Source: Synechococcus sp. CPC35
GTDB lineage: Bacteria > Cyanobacteriota > Cyanobacteriia > PCC-6307 > Cyanobiaceae
Reading direction: 5' to 3'
DNA: 9,713 bases
NCBI GenBank assembly: GCA_002684175.1
Contig: NYUU01000107.1
Location: forward strand, 1-9,713
Below, piece after piece: positions 1 to 6,087 of the stretch. The notes beneath the pieces were generated by a model that was not told where the DNA came from, did no database searches, and saw only the letters and a list, made by a program, of their open reading frames with translations. How positions within the stretch are numbered: position 1 is the stretch's first letter; each line of letters starts with the position of its first letter. The translations under genes were made by a program, and so were the position numbers.

Positions 1-106
1 GCTCTGCGAAAGAGGTCCCTTCCTCTTTATTCGAAGCTGCAGAGGAATCCACCGTCGCAGTCGCGCTCGAGGCGGCATCCTTCGTCTCGGGGGTGACGTC
101 AATCAT
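1..106 (-). CDS. Possible N-terminal fragment of an unknown protein, cut by the window edge
   Basis: On the minus strand an ATG at 104-106 opens a frame that stays open to the window edge for 35 codons. The peptide begins MIDVTPETKDAASSATATVD and continues Ser/Ala/Glu-rich. This looks like the acidic, low-complexity leader of a soluble or membrane-anchored cyanobacterial protein, but no domain is visible and I do not recognise it. Its start would practically coincide with that of the plus-strand JAMM gene (the palindrome CATG at 104-107 supplies an ATG to both strands), leaving no separate promoter region unless the JAMM gene starts at 129. The plus strand is also open here in the JAMM frame, so this could simply be upstream non-coding sequence. 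Function unknown. Confidence 0.35.
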   Translation of the reverse strand, partial: MIDVTPETKDAASSATATVDSSAASNKEEGTSFAE

Positions 107-653
107 GGAATCAACAGAACACTTAAAGATGTCTGCAGAGCGTATCGGTGTCGTGCCGTTCGCGCCATCGCTGCTGCTGACGGATCACCGTTGTCTGAAT
201 GTTCTCCACCGTTGTCTCGGGATCATGCATCCCGAGGAAGGCTGTGCCCTGTTGATCGGAGAGCGGAACCTCACTGCCCCATGGCGACTTTCCACGGTCT
301 GGCCCTGCTGCAATGCCTGGAAGGTGAACGCTGAAGCTTCAGCAGACACGGTTCAACGCTGCAGCCGTTTTGCAATCGATCCCCGGGAACAGATCGCAGC
401 TCAGCGGTGGGCGCGCAAGCGGGAATGTCAGATGCTTGGGGTGGCCCATTCCCACCCCGAAACCTCCGCCCAACCCTCTCTGCATGACCGACGGTGGGGG
501 GAACCGGAACGGTTGATGCTGATCCGATCAGGACAGGGTGAACTTCGGGCCTGGTGGTTGGGACGGCATCGTGAGATTCATCCGATCACCATCACCACCA
601 GCATCTGGGACACTCAGGATCATGGAGAAGCCGCAGTCTCTGAGTGCAGATGA
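105..653 (+). CDS. JAMM/Mov34 (M67 family) zinc metalloprotease
   Basis: Small MPN-domain peptidase of the JAMM type, a zinc isopeptidase family that in bacteria trims or releases substrates from ThiS/MoaD-like sulfur-carrier proteins. With the start at 105 it has 182 residues. The motif is complete: Glu45 in HPEEGCALLIG, then H115-x-H117, seven residues, S125 and D128 (HSHPETSAQPSLHD). So it should be catalytically competent rather than a structural MPN- protein. Cytosolic; no signal peptide or membrane segment. Start choice: ATG 105 has GGTGA, complementary to the 16S 3' end, about 8 bases upstream. GTG 93 and ATG 129 are in-frame alternatives, and the recognisable domain only begins after residue 9, so 129 is also possible. 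Its 3' end overlaps the next gene, the MoeB/rhodanese E1-like enzyme, by 32 bases, which implies one operon and coupled function. Substrate not identifiable here. Confidence 0.85.
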   Translation: MESTEHLKMSAERIGVVPFAPSLLLTDHRCLNVLHRCLGIMHPEEGCALLIGERNLTAPWRLSTVWPCCNAWKVNAEASADTVQRCSRFAIDPREQIAAQRWARKRECQMLGVAHSHPETSAQPSLHDRRWGEPERLMLIRSGQGELRAWWLGRHREIHPITITTSIWDTQDHGEAAVSECR

Positions 654-1773
654 GCGTGGTCGTTATGCCCGTCATCTGATCCTCCCCGAGGTAGGGGTCG
701 AGGGACAGAAACGGCTCAAGGCCGCATCGGTCCTGTGCATCGGCAGTGGTGGACTTGGTTCTCCCCTTCTGCTTTATCTGGCTGCTGCAGGAGTCGGCCG
801 AATCGGAATCGTTGATGGAGACCGCGTCGAGCTGTCCAATCTGCAGCGCCAGGTGATCCACAGCGTTGAGTGGCTGGGACGTTCCAAGGCCCGCTCGGCT
901 GCGTCCCGGATTCAGGACCTCAATCCCCACTGTGAGGTTGATGTCCATGAACGGATGCTGACGAGCGACAACGCTTTGAACCTGATCCGTGCCTACGACC
1001 TGGTCTGCGATGGCACCGACAACTTTCCCAGTCGCTATCTGATCAACGACGCCTGTGTGCTGCTGGGGAAGCCACTGATCTACGGCTCCGTCCAGCGCTT
1101 TGATGGTCAGGTGACGGTGTTCAACCGCACACCCACCAGCCCCAACTACCGCGATCTGCTGCCGGAGCCGCCTCCGGCGGGGGCGGTCCCGTCCTGTTCG
1201 GAGGCGGGGGTCATGGGAGTCATGCCAGGTCTGATCGGGTTGATGCAGGCCACTGAGACGATCAAGTTGATCACCGGGATCGGGACTCCTCTGGATGGTC
1301 GATTGCTGGTGGTGGATGCACTGACGATGCGGTTCCGAGAGCTCACGTTGCGGGTGGATCCAGAGCGGCAGCCGATCAGGAGCCTGGTTGACTACGGCCA
1401 GTTCTGTCAGCCGGAGTCCATCACGGTGGAATCACCCCTGATCCCGTCCATCAGCGTCATCGAGTTGAAGACCCTGCTTGATGAGGGTGCGGAAGACCTG
1501 GTTCTGCTCGACGTTCGGAGCCCTTCGGAAGCGGATGTGGCTGCGATCGGCGGATCCACACTCATTCCCCTGGCTGCGATTGAGAGCGGTGAAGCTCTTG
1601 AACAGGTCAGACAGCTCACGGAGGGCCGACGTCTCTTTGTCCACTGCAAACTTGGCGGACGTTCGCTCCGGGCACTGCAGGCCCTAGCAGGGCACGGAAT
1701 CCAGGGAACCAACGTCGAGGGGGGAATCGATGCCTGGGCCGAGCAGGTGGAACCGGATCTGCCGCGTTACTGA
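622..1773 (+). CDS. MoeB/MoeZ-like E1 adenylyltransferase with C-terminal rhodanese domain
   Basis: ThiF/MoeB-family enzyme that adenylates the C-terminal Gly of a ubiquitin-fold sulfur carrier (MoaD, ThiS or CysO type); the fused rhodanese domain then supplies sulfur to form the thiocarboxylate. 383 residues. Visible: nucleotide loop GSGGLGSP at 41-48, LSNLQRQ arginine motif, CDGTDNF around 129-135, conserved Cys192 in VPSCSEAG, and rhodanese loop CKLGGRS with catalytic Cys342. E. coli MoeB binds zinc with two CxxC pairs; here the first is N175-Y-R-D178 and the second is also absent (PIRSLVDYGQFC), as I recall for mycobacterial MoeZ-type proteins. The frame is open back to 538, but ATG 622 is chosen because MEKPQSLSADERGRYARH is the usual N-terminus of the family and it gives a short 32-base overlap with the JAMM gene. 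Often annotated moeB or thiF; partner carrier not in the window. Confidence 0.9.
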   Translation: MEKPQSLSADERGRYARHLILPEVGVEGQKRLKAASVLCIGSGGLGSPLLLYLAAAGVGRIGIVDGDRVELSNLQRQVIHSVEWLGRSKARSAASRIQDLNPHCEVDVHERMLTSDNALNLIRAYDLVCDGTDNFPSRYLINDACVLLGKPLIYGSVQRFDGQVTVFNRTPTSPNYRDLLPEPPPAGAVPSCSEAGVMGVMPGLIGLMQATETIKLITGIGTPLDGRLLVVDALTMRFRELTLRVDPERQPIRSLVDYGQFCQPESITVESPLIPSISVIELKTLLDEGAEDLVLLDVRSPSEADVAAIGGSTLIPLAAIESGEALEQVRQLTEGRRLFVHCKLGGRSLRALQALAGHGIQGTNVEGGIDAWAEQVEPDLPRY

Positions 1774-1782
1774 CAACCGGAT

Positions 1783-2931
1783 CTAATAATCAACACCACG
1801 CTTGAGGTCCACACCCTGCTCGGCGTAGTGCTTGTGGCAGACCATCTCGGAATGAATGCTGGCCAGATCGAAGTAGGCCGGAGGATGTTTGCAGCGCCCC
1901 GTGATGATCACCTCGGTTTCAGTCGGTTTGCGCAGTAGTGTCTGGACGATCGGATCAACAGGCAGAAGTTCGAGATCAACCGTGGGGTTCAGCTCATCAA
2001 GAATCACGGTTTTGTACAGGCCGCTGGAGATGGCGGCACGGGCGATTTCCCAGGCCCGCTCCGCTTCCAGATAGTCGACCGGTTCCTGTTGCCCACGCCA
2101 GACAATCGCATCACGGCCTGAGCGCAGGTGATCCACGAGATGCGGATAACTCTCGCGAAGTGCAGCAATGGCGGCATCCTCTGTGTAGCCGGTGCCTCCC
2201 TTGAGCCATTGAAGGATCAGCACCCTGTGGCTCTTGTCCTGACTGATTCCCCGCCCGATCGCCTGAAGGGCTTTACCGAGGGCACTGGTTGATTTTCCTT
2301 TGCCTTCACCGGTGTAGATCTCGATCCCACTGCTCATGTTCAGGGGGATCACACGCTCCTGATCGAGCCCCGGGCGTCGATGGGCCCGCATCTCAGAATG
2401 CAGATCAGCGACCTGCACCACGGGTGATGGTGCGGCACGTCCGGTCACGATGATTTCCATCCCCGCGGGGCGATTGCTGAGAGTGCGGACGACATCCTCC
2501 ACATCCAGCAGCCCCAGATCCAGCACAGGATTCAGTTCATCGAGCACCACAACTGAATAAAGAGCGCTGGCAATGGCGCCCTTGGCGATCACCCAGCCCC
2601 GCTGTGCCTCCTCACGATCGAAGCGTGTGGCCTGGTCCGCAGTGAAGTGATCGGCCCGTCCGGTGCGGAGATGGTCGATCAGGTGAGGGAACCCCTGCTG
2701 CAGTGCCTCGATCGCAGCGTCTTCGTCGTAGGCGCGTCCGGGCCCCTTGAGGAAACGAAGCAGCAGCACCCGGGTGCGCCGCTGTTCACAGATTCCCAGT
2801 CCAATTGTGCGCAGCACAACACCGAGAGCTGCCTGGCTTTTGCCTTTCCCCTCACCGTCGTAAATGTGCAGCTGACCATGGATGCGTTCGCGGCTGTCAG
2901 CAGCTGTGACAATGCCGATGCTTCGGGGCAT
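1783..2931 (-). CDS. cobO: Tandem-domain cob(I)yrinic acid a,c-diamide / corrinoid adenosyltransferase (CobO/BtuR, two copies)
   Basis: ATP:corrinoid adenosyltransferase of the CobA/CobO/BtuR family, which transfers the adenosyl group of ATP to cob(I)alamin or precursors in cobamide synthesis. The 382-residue protein is about twice the usual length of roughly 180-200 residues and consists of two homologous domains. P-loops GEGKGKS lie at 26-32 and 208-214, and LDELNP (Walker B region) at 130-135 and 311-316. Both halves carry FLKG/WLKG, PHLxDHLRxGR, a TGR segment and xxHSEM. The repeat period is about 182 residues. The last residues, RGVDY, resemble the RGIEF-like end of ordinary CobO, present only in the second copy. 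Both active-site sets look intact. Cytosolic. Starts at ATG 2931, 53 bases from the divergent larE, and converges with the MoeB-like gene with a 9-base gap. No SD sequence is evident. Confidence 0.88.
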   Translation of the reverse strand: MPRSIGIVTAADSRERIHGQLHIYDGEGKGKSQAALGVVLRTIGLGICEQRRTRVLLLRFLKGPGRAYDEDAAIEALQQGFPHLIDHLRTGRADHFTADQATRFDREEAQRGWVIAKGAIASALYSVVVLDELNPVLDLGLLDVEDVVRTLSNRPAGMEIIVTGRAAPSPVVQVADLHSEMRAHRRPGLDQERVIPLNMSSGIEIYTGEGKGKSTSALGKALQAIGRGISQDKSHRVLILQWLKGGTGYTEDAAIAALRESYPHLVDHLRSGRDAIVWRGQQEPVDYLEAERAWEIARAAISSGLYKTVILDELNPTVDLELLPVDPIVQTLLRKPTETEVIITGRCKHPPAYFDLASIHSEMVCHKHYAEQGVDLKRGVDY

Positions 2932-2984
2932 GGACCCGGCTCTTACCGTTGGAGCCTACCTAGATCCTCCGGTTTGATCAGCTG

Positions 2985-3812
2985 ATGTTCCGGTTGCAGG
3001 AGCCTTTGCCCAACCATGAAGGGAGTCTCCTTAGCGAGCTGCGGCTCTGGATGGAGGCTCAGCAAGGGCTTTGTGTTGCTTATTCAGGAGGCGTGGACAG
3101 CACTCTGGTGGCGGCCATCGCCTACGAAGCAAGGGTGGAGGAGGCTTTCGCTGTGACAGGTGTCTCCCCGGCCCTGGCACCACATCTGCTTCAGGAAGCC
3201 AGAGACCAGGCGGCCTGGATTGGAATCCGTCACTGTGAATGCCCGACGGCCGAGCTGCAGGATCCTGACTACAGCGGCAATCCTTCGGACCGTTGCTTCG
3301 CCTGTAAGCGTGAGTTGCACAGCCATCTTCAACCGATTGCAGCGGCAGCAGGGGATGCACAGGTGATCGATGGCGTGAATCTCGATGATCTCGGTGATCA
3401 CCGTCCGGGCATTGAGGCGGCCCGTCAGGCCGGTGTGCGTTCACCGCTGGCAGAGCTGTGCATTGACAAGGCAACCGTTCGCCTGCTGTCCAGGGCCCTT
3501 GGCTTTCCATGGTGGGACAAGCCTGCACAACCCTGCCTCGCATCACGTTTTCCGTACGGAGAGGGAATCACCGCGGATCGGCTGCGCCGGGTCGGTGAGG
3601 CCGAGGCTTGGTTGATCGGCCGCGGCTTTGAACGGGTGCGGGTGCGCAGCCACGGGCTGGCGGCCCGTATCGAAGTTCCTGAAGACCAGATCCGAGCGGT
3701 CCTGGAACTCTCCCAAGCGGGTGGTCTGGTGGAGACGTTCCGGGAGCTGGGGTTCACCTCTGTGAACCTCGATCTTGAAGGACTGGTGAGCGGCAAGTTG
3801 AATCGCCGCTGA
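2985..3812 (+). CDS. larE: LarE-type ATP-dependent sacrificial sulfur transferase
   Basis: PP-loop enzyme of the LarE family, which adenylates a pyridinium dicarboxylate mononucleotide and inserts sulfur during synthesis of the nickel-pincer nucleotide cofactor of lactate racemase (LarA) and related enzymes. 275 residues, normal for the family. Visible: PP-loop SGGVDS at 34-39, RCFACKREL with Cys104 and Cys107, DGVNLDDLGDHRPG, and WWDKPAQPCLASRFPYG with Cys184. Cys184 sits where the sacrificial cysteine of Lactiplantibacillus LarE (Cys176) is expected. The added CxxC suggests the three-cysteine form that holds an iron-sulfur cluster and takes sulfur from it instead of destroying its own side chain; that assignment is inference. 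Neither larA, larB nor larC is in the window. Divergent from the CobO gene (53 bases), convergent with speD (15 bases). No SD before ATG 2985. Confidence 0.9.
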   Translation: MFRLQEPLPNHEGSLLSELRLWMEAQQGLCVAYSGGVDSTLVAAIAYEARVEEAFAVTGVSPALAPHLLQEARDQAAWIGIRHCECPTAELQDPDYSGNPSDRCFACKRELHSHLQPIAAAAGDAQVIDGVNLDDLGDHRPGIEAARQAGVRSPLAELCIDKATVRLLSRALGFPWWDKPAQPCLASRFPYGEGITADRLRRVGEAEAWLIGRGFERVRVRSHGLAARIEVPEDQIRAVLELSQAGGLVETFRELGFTSVNLDLEGLVSGKLNRR

Positions 3813-3827
3813 CAATCATCAGAGCCT

Positions 3828-4289
3828 TCAGTGATTCCGCCGGTTCTGCAGGGGGGACCGTGTTGCGCTGGCAACAGTTGCAGGGGTCTCCCGCAGAAAG
3901 CTCCTGAGTGCATGACGTTTGGCCCTGAATTCGCTGCAGAGCACAGCACAGGCCTGTTCGGGCATGGTGTGATCACCGCAGGTGAAGACGTCAACGGCCG
4001 CATATCCCGTTTCCGGCCAGGTGTGGATTGATATATGAGATTCCGCCAGCAGGGCCAGACCAGTTACTCCCTGGGGCTCGAACCGGTGGGTGATCAGATT
4101 GAGCAGCGTGGCACCAGCCTGTTTCGCAGCTGTTGTGAGGGTGGTTCTCAGGAAAGCTTCGTCGTTGAGCCGGATGGGTTCACAGTCATAGAGCTCGAGG
4201 ATGCAGTGTTTCCCAACCATGTCGGTGGGCTGGATCTCGGTGTCCCCCCATCCCGGGTTCGGATGCAGGTCAGACAGGCTCTGCTCCAT
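3828..4289 (-). CDS. speD: S-adenosylmethionine decarboxylase proenzyme
   Basis: Pyruvoyl-dependent AdoMet decarboxylase, prokaryotic class 1B; it makes decarboxylated AdoMet, the aminopropyl donor for spermidine. The proenzyme self-cleaves before a serine. Here [14 protein letters not shown] gives cleavage between Glu83 and Ser84, the latter becoming the pyruvoyl group. His89 and Cys104 (TCGDHTMP) follow at +5 and +20 from that serine, the same spacing as Ser63/His68/Cys83 in the Thermotoga enzyme. 153 residues; about 120-130 is the core length. The first 23 residues (with LHPNPGW) precede [13 protein letters not shown], which is where shorter homologues begin; ATG 4220 is therefore an alternative start, but I recall this leader in related picocyanobacteria. 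Follows recF on the same strand after 29 bases, so it is likely co-transcribed unless it has its own promoter. No SD seen. Confidence 0.95.
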   Translation of the reverse strand: MEQSLSDLHPNPGWGDTEIQPTDMVGKHCILELYDCEPIRLNDEAFLRTTLTTAAKQAGATLLNLITHRFEPQGVTGLALLAESHISIHTWPETGYAAVDVFTCGDHTMPEQACAVLCSEFRAKRHALRSFLRETPATVASATRSPLQNRRNH

Positions 4290-4318
4290 CAGGCGAAAAA
4301 AGAAAACGGCTCGTCACC

Positions 4319-5434
4319 CTATCGGAAGTCCATGGCCTGTCTCAGGTCTGTTTCACTGAGAATCTGAGCCTGTCGACGCCAACCTCCTTCAAACCCATCC
4401 AGATGGGTGGAGCTCACCAGGCATTGATGGGATTCGCCGACGGCATCCAGCAGCAGATGCTGTCGGGTGGGATCAAGCTCCGCCAGCACGTCATCCAGCA
4501 AGAGCAGAGGCGGTTCTCCGTGAAGCTGCGTCACCAGGTCCAGCTCTGCCAGCTTCAGGCCCAGTACAAGGCATCGCTGCTGGCCGGCTGAACCGAACCG
4601 ACGCGCCGGGGTTCCTCCGAGCATCAGCGCGATTTCGTCTCTGTGAGGTCCGACGCGACAGCTCCCATGCCGTGCTTCCTCCTCCCTCTGATCGTGCAGC
4701 TGGGCTTCGATCGCCAGTCGCCAGGTCTCCTCTGCTTCCTCACCTTCGAGCTGGCTGCCGGGTTGGTAATCAAGCCGCAGACATTCCGTCCCACCACTCA
4801 GATGGGTCTGCCAGCGACGCGCAATCGGTTCCAGCCGTTGCAGGGCGCGAAGCCGTCGACGGTGGATTCTTGTGCTGACGAGGGCCATCTGCACATCGAA
4901 AGCATCCAGAAGCGCATCGCGTTCAGCTCCGAACGGTCCCTGCCTTCGCCATAGCTGACTCCGTTGGCGCAGCAGACGGCTGTAGCGGCTGACCAGATCC
5001 ATGTAGACCGGCTCCAGCTGCAGAACAACACGGTCAAGCCACTGGCGCCGCAGGGCCGGTTCACCTCGGACCAGATCCAGATCGAGGGCGCTGAATCCGA
5101 TGCAGCGGAGGGGGCCGATCAGATCGAGCTGCCGCTCGAGTGTCTTGCCATTGCGCCTGGCTCGTCGGCCTCCACTGCGGCGCAGTTCCAGCTCAAGCCT
5201 GTCGCCGTCAGTCGTGTCAGCCCTCAGAAGGGCCTGAGGGGCATCCCACTGAATCAGATCACGGTCCTGGCTGCACCGATGTGAACGCAGCGTTCCCAGC
5301 AGCTCCACGGCTTCAAGCAGGTTCGATTTGCCGATGCCGTTGGCCCCGATCACCAGCAGCCGCGGTTCGGTCAACTCCAGCTGCAGTGCGGTGTGGTTGC
5401 GAAAGCTCAGCAGCTGGAGCCTTTGAAGCCGAAT
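4319..5434 (-). CDS. recF: DNA replication and repair protein RecF (probable ATT start)
   Basis: SMC-like ABC ATPase that binds gapped DNA and helps load RecA through RecOR. Visible: P-loop [44 protein letters not shown], the signature region [16 protein letters not shown], Walker [13 protein letters not shown], and SSTHL near the C-terminus. Start choice: the first conventional codon is TTG at 5374 (351 residues), but that removes the family's first two strands. Upstream the frame encodes [20 protein letters not shown], matching the canonical RecF N-terminus. Between there and the tRNA there is no ATG, GTG or TTG in frame. The ATT at 5432-5434 aligns with Met1 of E. coli RecF and places the P-loop lysine at residue 36, the same number as in E. 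coli. From ATT the protein is 371 residues, normal for RecF. A sequencing error or TTG use are alternatives. First gene of the recF-speD pair. Confidence 0.92.
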   Translation of the reverse strand: MRLQRLQLLSFRNHTALQLELTEPRLLVIGANGIGKSNLLEAVELLGTLRSHRCSQDRDLIQWDAPQALLRADTTDGDRLELELRRSGGRRARRNGKTLERQLDLIGPLRCIGFSALDLDLVRGEPALRRQWLDRVVLQLEPVYMDLVSRYSRLLRQRSQLWRRQGPFGAERDALLDAFDVQMALVSTRIHRRRLRALQRLEPIARRWQTHLSGGTECLRLDYQPGSQLEGEEAEETWRLAIEAQLHDQREEEARHGSCRVGPHRDEIALMLGGTPARRFGSAGQQRCLVLGLKLAELDLVTQLHGEPPLLLLDDVLAELDPTRQHLLLDAVGESHQCLVSSTHLDGFEGGWRRQAQILSETDLRQAMDFR

Positions 5435-5519
5435 GGGTGATGGAGCGACGTCTGAGTAAGGTACTTTTATCGAAGCGGCTTGTCGCTCGATATTCTGCTG
5501 CGGCTTACGGTCGTTCAGT
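5435..5519. promoter_or_regulatory. Divergent recF / tRNA-Arg intergenic region with imperfect inverted repeat
   Basis: This 85-base gap should hold promoters for both the tRNA gene (plus) and recF (minus). A dyad lies at 5468-5492: TATCGA pairs with TCGATA, extended after one unpaired A by GCG with CGC, around the 6-base loop GCTTGT. On the plus strand TATTCT at 5491-5496 is a 4-of-6 match to a -10 box, 23 bases before the tRNA, with a poor -35 candidate TTATCG 18 bases upstream. The dyad thus sits between or over the candidate promoter elements. No clear recF promoter or SD was found. Confidence 0.35.
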
Positions 5520-5593
5520 GGGCATGTAGCTCAGTTGGATAGAGCATCAGATTCCGGTTCTGAGGGTCGGGGGTTCGAGTCCCTCCATGCTCG
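5520..5593 (+). tRNA. tRNA-Arg (anticodon CCG)
   Basis: A 74-base cloverleaf can be folded by eye. The acceptor stem GGGCATG (5520-5526) pairs with CATGCTC (5586-5592) with one G-U pair; discriminator G5593. D arm GCTC/GAGC with loop AGTTGGATA. Anticodon stem TCAGA (5547-5551) with TCTGA (5559-5563), loop TTCCGGT, anticodon CCG at 5554-5556, reading the arginine codon CGG. T arm GGGGG/CCCTC with loop TTCGAGT. CCA is not encoded: the next bases are TGT. It stands alone between divergent recF and the convergent GNAT gene, whose stop is 32 bases downstream. No Rho-independent terminator is evident after it. Confidence 0.96.
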
Positions 5594-5625
5594 TGTTGTG
5601 TATTGGTCCGCAATTCAGGTGGTCC

Positions 5626-6081
5626 TCAACTCAGGTTCAGACCCATGGCACGGATTCCGTTTGGGTCGATGACGAAGCCGTTCTCCTTGAGCGCGTCCAC
5701 AGCCGAGGCCGGCGCTGATACCGACAGACTGCATCCGGGGAGATCCCGGCGCAGGATGTTCAGAGCCCTGTGCACCAGGACAGAGAAAAAGGTCCTTTGG
5801 TCGGGGCCAGGTCGGGCAGCCAGGTTCCAGAGATTCGCGTTGAGGGCCTGATCGGTTGTGGCACGCACAAATCCCACAAGTTCACCGCTTGATTCCTCGA
5901 TGATGCTGATGTGCCAGAGGCTGCGCTCCAGAGCGAGCGGCCATTTCGCTTCCGAAGGGGTTGATTCCAGACAGGCGGCCAGGAGTTGGTTGATCGCCGC
6001 TGGTTCAGGGATGTCGACGGTTTCGAGCCGATAACCGTTCGGCAGCGTGGGTACGGCAGGCTGCTGGAAAAAGGGAAGCAC
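5626..6081 (-). CDS. GNAT-like N-acetyltransferase, substrate unknown
   Basis: A 151-residue protein with the layout of a GCN5-related acetyltransferase: an N-terminal helix region (EPAAINQLLAACLES), then the strand pair ISIIEESSGELVGFVRATTD, the strand NLWNLAARPGPDQRTFF that leads to the acetyl-CoA pyrophosphate loop, a helix (VLVHRALNIL) and a C-terminal SAVDALKENGFVID segment, typical of the A..A..LY..GF motif. The usual Q/RxxGxG/A motif is degenerate here, so acetyl-CoA binding is likely but not certain. Start GTG 6081 is forced: the same frame is closed by the ppc stop TGA (6088-6090) only two codons earlier. The gap of 6 bases to ppc implies co-translation. Substrate and role cannot be read from the sequence. 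It converges on the tRNA-Arg gene. Confidence 0.75.
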   Translation of the reverse strand: MLPFFQQPAVPTLPNGYRLETVDIPEPAAINQLLAACLESTPSEAKWPLALERSLWHISIIEESSGELVGFVRATTDQALNANLWNLAARPGPDQRTFFSVLVHRALNILRRDLPGCSLSVSAPASAVDALKENGFVIDPNGIRAMGLNLS

Positions 6082-6087
6082 GAGAAC

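Noticed and set aside
538..621. Upstream extension of the MoeB-like reading frame to 538
   Set aside because: The extra 28 residues lie inside the JAMM gene in another frame and are unlike the family; the family N-terminus begins at ATG 622.
2335..2360. Internal start (Met199) that could make the second CobO domain as a separate protein, with AGGAG upstream
   Set aside because: The AGGAG is about 18 bases from the ATG, too far for a normal SD, and the first domain is intact and in frame.
3791..3836. Imperfect dyad (GAATC...GATTC, CTGA...TCAG) between larE and speD as a bidirectional terminator
   Set aside because: Arms are short and interrupted with a long loop and there is no T run on either side.
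3031..4003. Long minus-strand open frames opposite larE
   Set aside because: Their peptides are Pro/Arg-rich with no domain, and larE on the plus strand is well supported.
4319..5374. recF starting at TTG 5374
   Set aside because: It would delete the conserved first 20 residues before the P-loop; kept only as an alternative in the recF entry.
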